Source of the DNA: Fidelibacterota bacterium
GTDB lineage: Bacteria > Fidelibacterota > Marinisomatia > SCGC-AAA003-L08 > JACNLC01
Reading direction: 5' to 3'
DNA: 56,815 bases
NCBI GenBank assembly: GCA_013204025.1
Contig: JABMOW010000114.1
Coordinates: 1 to 56,815, forward strand
The translations under genes were made by a program, and so were the position numbers. The notes below the pieces were generated by a model. The model had not been told where the DNA came from, did not search any database, and saw only the letters and a program-made list of their open reading frames with translations. Positions 19,095-27,875 of the stretch are shown here, one piece after another (position 1 is the first letter of the stretch; each line of letters starts with the position of its first letter).

Positions 19095-19382
19095 ATGAAT
19101 AAAAAAGACAAGTGCGCGTGGAAAAAACATCGGAAGACTAAAATTCGAAAGAAAAACCTTCTGATTGAATCTCGAGCGAAGAAATCGGTAAAGAAGGAAA
19201 AAGTTGAAATTGCTATTGAACCTAAAGAAGTGAAAATAGAAGCCCCAAAAACCGTGGCGAAAAAAGCAACGACTACTGTTAAAAAAACAGTCGCAAAAAC
19301 TACTGTTAAAAAAACAGTTGCAAAAGCTACTGTTAAAAAAACTACTGCCACCAAAAAGAAAGCAACGGATACGGATAGTTAG
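19095..19382 (+). CDS. Lys/Ala/Thr-rich histone H1-like basic protein
   Basis: 95 residues and very basic. The first 30 residues are Lys/Arg-rich (KKHRKTKIRKK); the C-terminal half is a run of TVKKTVAKT repeats, resembling bacterial histone H1-like or AlgP-type tails that bind DNA or RNA. A GGAG ribosome-binding site lies about 7 bases before the ATG. The repeats come from a 27-bp DNA tandem repeat. It may compact the nucleoid or bind rRNA. It stands alone between two plus-strand genes. Confidence 0.75.
   Translation: MNKKDKCAWKKHRKTKIRKKNLLIESRAKKSVKKEKVEIAIEPKEVKIEAPKTVAKKATTTVKKTVAKTTVKKTVAKATVKKTTATKKKATDTDS
19272..19349 (+). repeat. 27-bp tandem repeat encoding TTVKKTVAK units
   Basis: Three units start at 19272, 19299 and 19326; each reads (A/G)CTACTGTTAAAAAAAC and encodes TTVKKTVAK, TTVKKTVAK and ATVKKTTAT. 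Unit number probably varies between strains. Confidence 0.85.
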
Positions 19383-19545
19383 GGAAATCCCAGTATAACT
19401 ATTTTACAATTGCGATGAGCCTGGCAACGGTAAATTACCTTTTTATTACCAGATAATCCGAGGCTCAACGCAGTTCATAACCCCAAAAGTTTATCGTCTA
19501 TAATTATATTATAAATTTTACGTCCCCACAAAAAGGAAATCAATA

Positions 19546-21357
19546 ATGATCCCTCTTGAAGACTTTTTCAGAAAACCAGATATTGTAAATATTGAGCTGA
19601 GTCCTGACGGCAGTCATATTGCCTACATGGCTCCCTATAAACGACGGCTGAATTTGTTTGTTGTGCAAATCCCTTCGATGAAGATCACTCGTATAACCAA
19701 TGGTACCGATAGAGATATTGCAGGATACATTTGGGCAAATAATGAGCGCTTGGTTTATTTGAAAGATCGGGATGGAGATGAAAATACACGTTTGTATGCC
19801 GTCGGATTAGACACTTGCGATACACTTGATATTACGCCTGAAGAAGATGTGAAATGTGGAATCATCGATATTCTTGAGGATGATGATAACCACATTTTGA
19901 TCCAAATGAACAAGCGTGTTAAAGAAGTCTTCGATGTTTACAAATTGGACGTTAATTCGGGAGAGTTGACTTTAATCTCTGAAAACCCTGGGAATGTGTC
20001 AAGTTGGATAACCGATCATGACGGCAACCTGCTACTGGCCACGACCACCGATGGTGTAAATACCGGAATCATTCATAGGATGACGGAAAATGACCCTTGG
20101 AAAACCGTGGCTAAATATAACTTCATGGAAGTTGCTACGCCGCTATTTTTTACGTTCGACAATCAATCTATTTTTGTTACTTCCAATGTTGGAAGAGACA
20201 AGTCTGCGATTTTTCTCTACGATCTTAATACAGGGAAAGAGACCGATCTGATATTTGAGCATTCAGATGTGGATGTAGAACGATTGATGGTCTCAAAAAA
20301 AAGAAAAGTGATCACTGGAACATCATACAACACTGATAAACAGCATTATCATTTCTTTGACGAACAACGACTAAAACTTCAGCAGTTCATCGATGGCAAG
20401 TTACCTGATTACGTAAATTTTGTTACTTCGTTTAACCGGGATGAGACTTGCTGTACAATTTATTCCGGTAGTGATCGTACCCTTGGTAGTTATTATTTCT
20501 GTGATCTCTCCAATTGGACAATTACCAAATTGTTTGATTTGTCTCCATGGTTGAAAGAAGAAGAGATGGCGGAAATGGTCCCCATCTCATATACAAGCCG
20601 AGACGGTCTTCAAATTCAAGGGTATTTGACTTTACCGAAAGACAAAACGCAAGTGCTATTACCGTTGGTAGTAAATCCTCACGGTGGTCCCTGGCATAGA
20701 GATGGTTGGGGATTTAACCCTGAAGTCCAATTTCTGGTAAACCGGGGATTTGCAGTTCTCCAAATGAACTTCCGCGGATCAACTGGCTATGGACGCTCGT
20801 TCATGAAATCCGCCTTTAAACAGTGGGGATTGACTATGCAGGACGACATCACTGACGGTGTACAATACCTCATCGATGAGGGCATAGCAGACCCTGATAG
20901 AATTGCCATCTATGGAGGAAGCTATGGTGGCTTTGCAGTGTTGTCGGGTATTGTGAAAACGCCGAACCTGTACGCCTGTGCTATTGATTTTGTAGGTGTT
21001 TCAAACCTATTTACCTTTTTAGAGACAATCCCGCCGTACTGGAAACCATACCTGGAAATTATGTATGAAATGGTGGGGCATCCTGAAAAAGATAAAGCGC
21101 TATTTACACAAGTATCACCCGCATTAAATACCCACAAGATCAAAACCCCTCTTTTTATTGCGCAAGGTGCAAATGATCCCAGGGTAAAGAAAGACGAATC
21201 GGATCAAATGGTTGCAGCGCTTAAAAACCGCGGAATTGATGTTGAATACATGGTTAAAAATGACGAAGGGCATGGTTTCCGCAATGAGGAAAATATGTTT
21301 GATTTCTACCGTACCATGGAACGTTTTTTACAGCTGCATATCCCAACAAATAGCTAG
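19546..21357 (+). CDS. S9-family prolyl oligopeptidase-like serine peptidase
   Basis: 603 residues, no signal peptide, so cytoplasmic. The N-terminal 350 residues are a beta-propeller; the C-terminal alpha/beta hydrolase has HGGPWHRDGW as oxyanion region and the catalytic triad S459 (GGSYGG), D544 (GANDPRV) and H576 (DEGHGF). This is the acylaminoacyl/oligopeptidase type (S9C). It degrades short peptides. The ribosome-binding site AAAGGAAA precedes the ATG, and the gene is followed by tgt after 9 bp. Confidence 0.94.
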   Translation: MIPLEDFFRKPDIVNIELSPDGSHIAYMAPYKRRLNLFVVQIPSMKITRITNGTDRDIAGYIWANNERLVYLKDRDGDENTRLYAVGLDTCDTLDITPEEDVKCGIIDILEDDDNHILIQMNKRVKEVFDVYKLDVNSGELTLISENPGNVSSWITDHDGNLLLATTTDGVNTGIIHRMTENDPWKTVAKYNFMEVATPLFFTFDNQSIFVTSNVGRDKSAIFLYDLNTGKETDLIFEHSDVDVERLMVSKKRKVITGTSYNTDKQHYHFFDEQRLKLQQFIDGKLPDYVNFVTSFNRDETCCTIYSGSDRTLGSYYFCDLSNWTITKLFDLSPWLKEEEMAEMVPISYTSRDGLQIQGYLTLPKDKTQVLLPLVVNPHGGPWHRDGWGFNPEVQFLVNRGFAVLQMNFRGSTGYGRSFMKSAFKQWGLTMQDDITDGVQYLIDEGIADPDRIAIYGGSYGGFAVLSGIVKTPNLYACAIDFVGVSNLFTFLETIPPYWKPYLEIMYEMVGHPEKDKALFTQVSPALNTHKIKTPLFIAQGANDPRVKKDESDQMVAALKNRGIDVEYMVKNDEGHGFRNEENMFDFYRTMERFLQLHIPTNS

Positions 21358-21366
21358 AGAAGCTAC

Positions 21367-22500
21367 TTGAACCCACTGTTTCAACTTGAGAAAACCGATC
21401 AAGATACTTCTGCTCGTGCAGGTCTGATCCATACCGATCATGGAATTTTGGAGACACCCTTTTTTATGCCCGTGGGTACCCATGGTGCTGTAAAGACCCA
21501 ATCCTCTCAGGAAATAAAAGAGATGAGCAGGATTCTTCTCAGCAACACCTATCACCTGTACCTACGGCCCGGAACCGATATTTTAAAAGCCGCTGGTGGT
21601 TTACACGGATTCATGAATTGGGATGGTGCTATTCTCACAGATTCCGGTGGATTTCAGATATTTAGTCTCCCGGGGCTTCGCAAAATTTCAGATGATGGCG
21701 TGACATTTCAATCTCATTTGGATGGATCCAGCCATCATTTGACACCCGAAAAAGTAGTAGACATTCAGAGAATTATCGGGTCCGATTTTATGATGATGCT
21801 GGATATTTGTCCTCCCGGTGATGCAGATCGAGCAACATGGGTCGAGGCATTGGAACAGACAACCCGTTGGGCAAAAAGAAGTATGACTCATTTCCGAAAT
21901 ACTGATCCGATTTATGGTCATCATCAGGTTATTATGCCCATTGTACAAGGTGGCACGGATTTGAACTTAAGAAAACAATCCGCGAATGAACTGATGCAGC
22001 TCGATGCCCAAGCCTACGCCATCGGAGGATTGGCAGTGGGTGAACCCAAGAATGAAATGCTGGACACCGCCCAGTTCACATGTGAAATTTTGCCCCCTGA
22101 CAAACCACGGTACCTGATGGGCGTGGGAACTCCTGCTGATCTCGTGCAGAATGTAGCCCGGGGTGTGGATATGTTCGATTGCGTGATGCCTACTAGAAAC
22201 GCCCGGAACGGTCAATTATTTACCTTTGACGGGAAAGTAAATATCCGGAATTCAAAATGTCAGAATGACTTTTCGCCCATTGACTCTAATGGATATTCTG
22301 AAATGTCAGAACAATACAGTCTGGCGTATCTCAACCATTTATTCAAAACCAATGAAGTATTGGGACTTCGGATCGCAACACAACACAATCTGACGTTTTA
22401 TATTCATCTGATGACTTTGATGCGAGCGAATATCCTCGAAGGTACCTTCTCATCATGGTCAAAGGATTTTCTTCAACGATTTGAATCGAAAGATTCATGA
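21367..22500 (+). CDS. tgt: Queuine tRNA-ribosyltransferase (Tgt) lacking zinc cysteines
   Basis: 377 residues from a TTG start 9 bp after the S9 peptidase gene. It exchanges G34 for preQ1 in tRNAs with GUN anticodons. Active-site motifs are present: D92 in TDSGGFQIFSL, GGLAVGEP, and nucleophile D271 in FDCVMPTRNARNG. The zinc site is not: where the family has CxCxxC, this protein has GYSEMS (positions of the three Cys are Gly, Ser, Ser), although the downstream His in TQHNLTFY remains. The fold may be stabilised in another way. It overlaps the next Nudix gene by 4 bp. Confidence 0.92.
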   Translation: MNPLFQLEKTDQDTSARAGLIHTDHGILETPFFMPVGTHGAVKTQSSQEIKEMSRILLSNTYHLYLRPGTDILKAAGGLHGFMNWDGAILTDSGGFQIFSLPGLRKISDDGVTFQSHLDGSSHHLTPEKVVDIQRIIGSDFMMMLDICPPGDADRATWVEALEQTTRWAKRSMTHFRNTDPIYGHHQVIMPIVQGGTDLNLRKQSANELMQLDAQAYAIGGLAVGEPKNEMLDTAQFTCEILPPDKPRYLMGVGTPADLVQNVARGVDMFDCVMPTRNARNGQLFTFDGKVNIRNSKCQNDFSPIDSNGYSEMSEQYSLAYLNHLFKTNEVLGLRIATQHNLTFYIHLMTLMRANILEGTFSSWSKDFLQRFESKDS

Positions 22501-22958
22501 CCGAAATTGTTGTTAGAGTAATAGATTGTCATATCTGTTTTATAAATTCGGGAGTACCGGAATTTTTGTTATTGAAGAGAGCGGATGATCAAATCTATCC
22601 GGGAATCTGGCAATGTGTCACCGGTAAAATCAAACTCGGCGAAAAACCGTACCAAACTGCCCTGCGTGAACTGACCGAAGAAACCGGATTATCAGCTAAA
22701 AAATTATGGGTGGTCGATCAGGTAAATCATTACTATGAAGCGGGAGAAGATCGGATGAATTTGATCCCAATTTTTGGCGTAGTGGTTAATTCAAAGGATG
22801 TGAACCTTTCAAAAGAGCATTTAGATTTCCAGTGGTGCTCTATCGATGAAGCTGATAGACTACTGCTATGGGATCAGCAAAAATCTGGCGCGCAGAAATT
22901 TGATAAAATGCTGACAACGGAAAAAAATAAACTACGATTTACGGAAGTCACTCTTTAA
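22497..22958 (+). CDS. Nudix hydrolase, NudB-like
   Basis: 153 residues, translationally coupled to tgt by an ATGA overlap. The Nudix box is GKIKLGEKPYQTALRELTEETGL with all consensus glutamates. The preceding YPGIWQCVTGKI and the late EHLDFQWCSIDEA resemble NudB, the dihydroneopterin triphosphate pyrophosphatase of folate synthesis, which also acts on dATP. The link to tgt may reflect the shared GTP-derived pterin precursor of folate and queuosine (inference). Confidence 0.82.
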   Translation: MTEIVVRVIDCHICFINSGVPEFLLLKRADDQIYPGIWQCVTGKIKLGEKPYQTALRELTEETGLSAKKLWVVDQVNHYYEAGEDRMNLIPIFGVVVNSKDVNLSKEHLDFQWCSIDEADRLLLWDQQKSGAQKFDKMLTTEKNKLRFTEVTL

Positions 22959-22984
22959 ACACGAGTTTCAAAAACTATTTTATC

Positions 22985-22999
22985 ATCACATATTGTGAT
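22985..22999. promoter_or_regulatory. 15-bp inverted repeat upstream of fpr
   Basis: ATCACA-TAT-TGTGAT is a perfect palindrome in the 94-bp gap before the ferredoxin reductase gene. It could be a regulator site or a weak hairpin ending the upstream operon; there is no T-tract, so an operator is slightly more likely. Confidence 0.3.
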
Positions 23000-23052
23000 C
23001 TTTCTGAAAACATAACTTTACTAAATTCACTGTCAAATATTAAGGAAAAAGC

Positions 23053-23868
23053 ATGAGTAATCGAGAGTTCAATGCATATATAAGTCAAAAAATCAGTGTG
23101 TCACCTGAAATTATTATCTTAAGAATAGTCCCGGATGGATGGGATCTGCCGGAATTCGACCCAGGTCAATATGCGGTTTTGGGACTTCCCGGTTCTGCAC
23201 CGAGAGTAGAGTTATCCGACGCAGACGAATCTCCTGTTGATCCCGACAAATTTATTTTAAGAGCCTATTCTGTCGCATCCGCATCCCGTCAAAAGGAATA
23301 TCTTGAGCTGTACGTTACTTTAGTTCGATCAGGCGCACTTACTCCACGATTGTTTGCTCTAAATCCCGGGGATAAAATACATTTAGCTCCCAAAATTAAG
23401 GGTGTGTTTACCATCAATGAATTACCCTCTGATCTCAACTTGGTTCTGATGGGAACTGGAACTGGACTTGCACCTTATATGAGCATGATCCGAAGCTGCA
23501 TCAGACCGGGTGAAAAGCGAAAATTCGCTGTGGTACATGGCGCACGCCATTCATGGGATCTGGGCTATCGTTCAGAGTTGATGACCATTCGGAATATAAC
23601 CGATAACTTAGCGTACATTCCAATTATCAGTAGGCCCAAACTTGAAATGGTTCCATGGGCTGGTGAAGTAGGATATGTCCAGCAAGTATGGGACCGCAAT
23701 CTCATTTCTGACCAATGGGGATTTCAGCCAACACCAGAAAATACGCATGTTTTTTTATGCGGTAATCCGGGGATGATCGAATCTGCAGTGACCTTGCTTG
23801 CCAGCCATGGATTTAAAGAACACTCAAAAAGATCACCTGGTGAAGTCCACCTTGAAAAATATTGGTAA
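23053..23868 (+). CDS. fpr: Ferredoxin/flavodoxin-NADP+ reductase
   Basis: 271 residues. FAD-binding RAYSVASAS (about 74-82) and NADP-binding LVLMGTGTGLAPYMSM (about 134-149) are followed by VHGARHSWDLGYR and FLCGNPGMIE. The protein ends in LEKYW, the C-terminal aromatic that stacks on FAD in bacterial FPRs. It moves electrons between NADPH and ferredoxin or flavodoxin. The gene is preceded by AAGGAA about 8 bases before the ATG and appears monocistronic. Confidence 0.93.
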   Translation: MSNREFNAYISQKISVSPEIIILRIVPDGWDLPEFDPGQYAVLGLPGSAPRVELSDADESPVDPDKFILRAYSVASASRQKEYLELYVTLVRSGALTPRLFALNPGDKIHLAPKIKGVFTINELPSDLNLVLMGTGTGLAPYMSMIRSCIRPGEKRKFAVVHGARHSWDLGYRSELMTIRNITDNLAYIPIISRPKLEMVPWAGEVGYVQQVWDRNLISDQWGFQPTPENTHVFLCGNPGMIESAVTLLASHGFKEHSKRSPGEVHLEKYW

Positions 23869-23962
23869 TACTGTAACCAGGCTTTTTCAGTTTTTCTTAT
23901 CGTGTGGATGCTGATTTCTGCTGCGAGTTTTACTTACCATATTTATTGTAAAGACATACTAA

Positions 23963-24547
23963 ATGGCAGAATCAGACATTTCAAAAATAAAACTTACCCC
24001 TTTTGAAAAAGAGAATATTCCCCTTCTTATTCAATGGATACAGACGCCGAAATTTCTTTTGCAATGGGCCGGGCCTGGATATTCATATCCTCTCACCGAA
24101 GAACAGGTTTTAGCTCATATTTTTAGTTCATCCGTTTCCAGTGGAAAGACAGTTATTCTTAAAGCCGTTCTTTTTGATTCAGGTGTGACCATCGGTCATG
24201 GTGAAATTCTGGGGATTGATACGTACCAACAGGCTGCGGTATTGGGCAGGATATTGATCGGTCCGGATGAATATCGGGGTAAAGGATACGGTCTGAAACT
24301 TGTTCAGGCGCTGACCTGGTATGCATTTGAAAATTTTCCTATCCATAGGTTGGGATTAAACGTATTTTCTTACAACACTGCTGCCATTGAATGTTACCGT
24401 AAAGCCGGATTCATAAAAGAAGGCGAACTCCGTGATGCCCGCTATTTCGAAGGCGAATTTATCTCTGCCACCATCATGAGTTTGCTTCGACCACAATACA
24501 CCCAACTTTACAAGCAGGAGGATCATTATTGCGACAAAAAGCAGTAG
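23963..24547 (+). CDS. GNAT-family N-acetyltransferase (RimJ/RimL-like)
   Basis: 194 residues. The acetyl-CoA loop is EYRGKGYGLKLVQAL (about 103-117), followed by LGLNVFSYNTAAIECYRKAGF and EGELRDARYFEGEF, the Acetyltransf_3 pattern. The acceptor is unknown; relatives act on ribosomal protein N-termini, polyamines and antibiotics. It sits 16 bp upstream of cmoA in the same direction. Confidence 0.88.
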   Translation: MAESDISKIKLTPFEKENIPLLIQWIQTPKFLLQWAGPGYSYPLTEEQVLAHIFSSSVSSGKTVILKAVLFDSGVTIGHGEILGIDTYQQAAVLGRILIGPDEYRGKGYGLKLVQALTWYAFENFPIHRLGLNVFSYNTAAIECYRKAGFIKEGELRDARYFEGEFISATIMSLLRPQYTQLYKQEDHYCDKKQ

Positions 24548-24563
24548 TGTTAATTTATCTGAC

Positions 24564-25289
24564 ATGAGTAAAGATACGATTTTTTCAAAACCGCTGATAT
24601 CTGTCAAAGAATTTGTATTCGATGAATCCGTCACAAAAGTCTTCCCTGACATGATCCAACGATCAGTTCCCGGGTATGAACTGATTATCTCGACGATTGG
24701 GATGTTTTCTAAAAAATATGCTCAAACGGGTACAAATCTTTATGATCTGGGATGCTCCCTGGGTGCGGTTACTATGGCTATGGTGAAAGATCTCCCGTTT
24801 GAGGATTGTCGTATTTTCGCCATCGATAATGCGCCGGCAATGATCTCGAAACTTCGCAAAACAATTGAACAGTTCGAATGTCCCATTCCTGTGGAAACCA
24901 TCGAAAGCGATGTTTGTAATATACAAATAATTAACGCCTCTGTCGTTGTGCTGAATTTTACGCTACAGTTTATCGATCAGCAGACGCGCTTCAATCTCAT
25001 TAAACGGATTTATAAAGGACTGAATCCGGGTGGGATATTGATCCTTTCGGAAAAAATAACCCATGATGACATTGACGAGGAAGATTTCCACGTTGGCCAG
25101 CATCTGGATTTAAAACGATACAACGGCTACAGCGATTTGGAGATCAGTCAAAAACGTACTGCCCTCGAAAATTTTCTTATTCCGGAATCAATTGATGCGC
25201 ACATCGATCGTTTACGTAAATCAGGTTTCCAACACCCCAGAGTCTGGTTTAAATGCTTTAATTTTATTTCCATTTTCGCAAAAAAATGA
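24564..25289 (+). CDS. cmoA: Carboxy-S-adenosyl-L-methionine synthase CmoA
   Basis: 241 residues, close to the family norm. The N-terminal DTIFSKPLISVKEFVFDESV, the SAM-binding LYDLGCSLGAVTMAM and the later PGYELIISTIGMF segment identify CmoA, which makes carboxy-SAM from SAM and prephenate. Its product feeds CmoB, encoded next with a 4-bp overlap. Together they make cmo5U34 in tRNAs reading four-fold codon boxes. Confidence 0.93.
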   Translation: MSKDTIFSKPLISVKEFVFDESVTKVFPDMIQRSVPGYELIISTIGMFSKKYAQTGTNLYDLGCSLGAVTMAMVKDLPFEDCRIFAIDNAPAMISKLRKTIEQFECPIPVETIESDVCNIQIINASVVVLNFTLQFIDQQTRFNLIKRIYKGLNPGGILILSEKITHDDIDEEDFHVGQHLDLKRYNGYSDLEISQKRTALENFLIPESIDAHIDRLRKSGFQHPRVWFKCFNFISIFAKK

Positions 25290-26263
25290 ATTCATTCTCT
25301 CATCTCTTTCAACTTCTTGAACAGACACGGTTCAAACCTCACATCGATACTCTGCAGGTACGTCTTGAATTTGCGGAAACCCAATTTGACCATGGTGAGA
25401 AAATAAATTGGCAATCAATTCTGCAATCATTGCCTGAAATTTCCCCAAATGACTACCGCTTGGATCGGGACATTATTTCGATTGACACAGAATCTGATAT
25501 TTCAGATGAACAGCAAGTCAAACTGGAGGCCAATCTCCGTCAACTTCATCCCTGGCGGAAGGGTCCATATCAGATCTTCAACATCTTTATCAACAGTGAA
25601 TGGCGGTCTGATTATAAGTGGAATCGGTTAATTCCGCAGATCAAGCCTCTGAAAGGAAAGCGAGTTTTGGATGTAGGCACTGGCAACGGATACCACTGCT
25701 GGCGTGCCCGTGGTGAGGGAGCTGATCTCGTTTTGGGGATCGAGCCTCAAAGGCTTTGCACCGTCCAATTCCAGGCAGTCAAAATGTATCTGTCTGACGA
25801 ACCTGTTTTCGTTGTCCCTCTTGCGATGCAGGAATTCCCCGAAGCATGCAAAACCTTTGATACCGTTTTTTCTATGGGCGTTTTTTATCACACTCGGTCA
25901 CCAATCGACCATTTGATTCAATTGCGGTTAGCGTTGATACCCGGCGGTGAGTTGATTCTCGAAACACTGGTAGTTGAGGGTAATCATGAAACTGTATTGA
26001 TCCCGGAAAATCGATATGCAAAAATGAGAAACGTCTGGTTTATCCCATCTGTTTTGATGCTGGAAACAATGCTGAAACGGGCGGGCTTTTCGGATATACA
26101 CTTGGTAAATCTGAATCAAACAACGACGGACGAGCAGCGATCCACAGACTGGATGACTTTCGAATCGCTCACAGATTTTTTATCTCCCAACGACCCACAA
26201 AAAACCGTTGAAGGGCACCCTGCTCCCCTGAGAGCAATCTTTATCGCAAAGGCGCCCGAATAA
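25286..26263 (+). CDS. cmoB: tRNA U34 carboxymethyltransferase CmoB
   Basis: 325 residues. VLDVGTGNGYHCWRARGEGA is the SAM-type binding loop; WRKGPYQIFNIFINSEWRSDYKW before it and MGVFYHTRSP after it are CmoB hallmarks. It transfers the carboxymethyl group from carboxy-SAM to 5-hydroxyuridine 34 in tRNA. Coupled to cmoA by ATGA. Its 3' end overlaps the convergent FG-GAP/dockerin gene by 23 bp. Confidence 0.94.
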   Translation: MNSFSHLFQLLEQTRFKPHIDTLQVRLEFAETQFDHGEKINWQSILQSLPEISPNDYRLDRDIISIDTESDISDEQQVKLEANLRQLHPWRKGPYQIFNIFINSEWRSDYKWNRLIPQIKPLKGKRVLDVGTGNGYHCWRARGEGADLVLGIEPQRLCTVQFQAVKMYLSDEPVFVVPLAMQEFPEACKTFDTVFSMGVFYHTRSPIDHLIQLRLALIPGGELILETLVVEGNHETVLIPENRYAKMRNVWFIPSVLMLETMLKRAGFSDIHLVNLNQTTTDEQRSTDWMTFESLTDFLSPNDPQKTVEGHPAPLRAIFIAKAPE

Positions 26264-27875
26264 TGGACTGGACGCTATGACCATGCCACTGTTTGAATCC
26301 TGATACAGGATGAGAAATATCAATGGGTGTTTTCGGAAAAATCGATTCCTCCATCCTATGAATTTGCTGTAATTCACCAGAAACCGAATAACTGTAAACC
26401 GCAAGGAAATATGATTCGTCGACTGAATTATAAATATTGATTACGATCTCCGGTTGACTGTCCGTATCAATATTTTCCACATAGGGTCCAATCATTAAGC
26501 CGGTAAAAACCTCACTTTGCCATATTGTTTCTCCGGTCAATCCATTGAGAATGAAAAAGGAACAGCTATCACCTGTCAGATCATCACTGATATTTTGTCC
26601 CGCCACAATTTCACTGATACCGTCTTCGTCCAAATCACTGATATCCACCCAAGATAATTCACCATCATAATTGGTAGATACCCATATCGCGTCGGAATCA
26701 CCGGTTTCAAATACCTGAAGATTGAATGACAGAGAATCAAGTTTCGCTCCAGCAATAATCGCTTCATAAATATCGTCCCCATCCACATCCGTTAAATCCT
26801 CCAGGGTTAGGACATCGGTCTCTGCATCATACAGATACCATATTGCATCCCAAGCTTGTGATCCGTCGTAAACAGAAATTGAATTTCCCCATTCCTTGGT
26901 GAGATCAGGAACGCCATCTTGGTTTACATCGAATAAAATATGTCCATATTCCCACACATCCTGTGTCACCGACCATTCTTCCTGATAGTCCATGAGAAAT
27001 TCGGGAGGTATTGAGATAATAAGTTGAACCGTCGAAACAATGTCTAGCACATCTAGTTGTCCATCCTGGTTCAAATCAATACACGCGCTTAAAATTGCAT
27101 CGCATGAATTAAGTACGCAGGATACTAAACTGACAACGTCCAGCACATTGGTACTGCCATCACCTGTGATATCCCCTTCCAGACACCCGGAACCAACAGG
27201 GCTAACAGAGTGAAGCGTGTAAAGTTCGTTCGTTAAATCATACCGGTTAAATACGATCTCCTGTATCCCGTTATTATCCGGGTCACCTGCATACACACCA
27301 TAGAGATACCCTGAAATGAGCTCGCTGATCCATTCGATACCACCGGAGGCGCTATTCATTACCACAACGTAGCTGAAATATTCATCAAGGTCACTATCGT
27401 AATCACTAACTCCCAAAATGATCTCCTGCACGCCATCAGCATCCATATCTGCAATATCCATCCCGGCAACATACCCAGTGAACTCCATTGATTGCCAATC
27501 TGATAACGGACTACCAATGGGTAACGCCTGCACATTGAAGGACAGTGAATTGTAGTAATTTTCCGCAAGGAATATGCCCTGTGCTGACTCACCATTCGCC
27601 AGTTCTATCACCTGAATCAGAGTAAAATATTCGTGATCCTGATCTTCGACTGCCCATGCAACTGACCAGTTATTTCCACCGTCATACAAAGTAACCGTGT
27701 TCAAATATTGTTTTGTCAATTCGTGGATCGTATCCTCATTTATATCAAAATAAGAATGCCCATACTCCAGATCGTATTGATCTATCTGCCATTCGATTTG
27801 GAATTGAGCGGTGGTTGTAGAAACAATAATCAGCATCGTGAGAATATTTCTCATTGTTGAAGGGATTCTTTTCAT
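26241..27875 (-). CDS. Secreted FG-GAP-like protein with an internal dockerin-type repeat pair
   Basis: 544 residues, signal peptide about 1-23 (TTTAQ). Residues 25-225 and 298-520 are two copies of the same domain: compare YDLEYGHSYFDINEDTIHEL with VWEYGHILFDVNQDGVPDL, each followed by acidic DxDxDG blocks typical of integrin-like calcium-binding propellers. Between them (231-289) is a dockerin type I pair, GDITGDGSTNVLDVVSLV and DLNQDGQLDVLDIVSTV, with Cys pairs. It is the last gene of the seven-gene operon, coupled to the transporter gene by ATGA. ATG 27854 is an alternative start. Probably surface-exposed or secreted; ligand unknown. Confidence 0.82.
   Translation of the reverse strand: MKRIPSTMRNILTMLIIVSTTTAQFQIEWQIDQYDLEYGHSYFDINEDTIHELTKQYLNTVTLYDGGNNWSVAWAVEDQDHEYFTLIQVIELANGESAQGIFLAENYYNSLSFNVQALPIGSPLSDWQSMEFTGYVAGMDIADMDADGVQEIILGVSDYDSDLDEYFSYVVVMNSASGGIEWISELISGYLYGVYAGDPDNNGIQEIVFNRYDLTNELYTLHSVSPVGSGCLEGDITGDGSTNVLDVVSLVSCVLNSCDAILSACIDLNQDGQLDVLDIVSTVQLIISIPPEFLMDYQEEWSVTQDVWEYGHILFDVNQDGVPDLTKEWGNSISVYDGSQAWDAIWYLYDAETDVLTLEDLTDVDGDDIYEAIIAGAKLDSLSFNLQVFETGDSDAIWVSTNYDGELSWVDISDLDEDGISEIVAGQNISDDLTGDSCSFFILNGLTGETIWQSEVFTGLMIGPYVENIDTDSQPEIVINIYNSVDESYFLAVYSYSVSGELQQIHRMEESIFPKTPIDISHPVSGFKQWHGHSVQSIIRAPLR

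Noticed and set aside
19272-19349. Short regular repeats as a CRISPR array
   Set aside because: The units are contiguous, without spacers, and code in frame for the basic protein.
19013-19354. Minus-strand frame rich in Val, Phe and Thr
   Set aside because: It is the antisense of the Lys-rich histone-like gene, whose start has a proper ribosome-binding site; the low-complexity protein is a by-product.
26241-27875. Cellulosome component because of the dockerin
   Set aside because: No cohesin, scaffoldin or glycoside hydrolase is present, and such motifs are common in secreted proteins of this phylum group.
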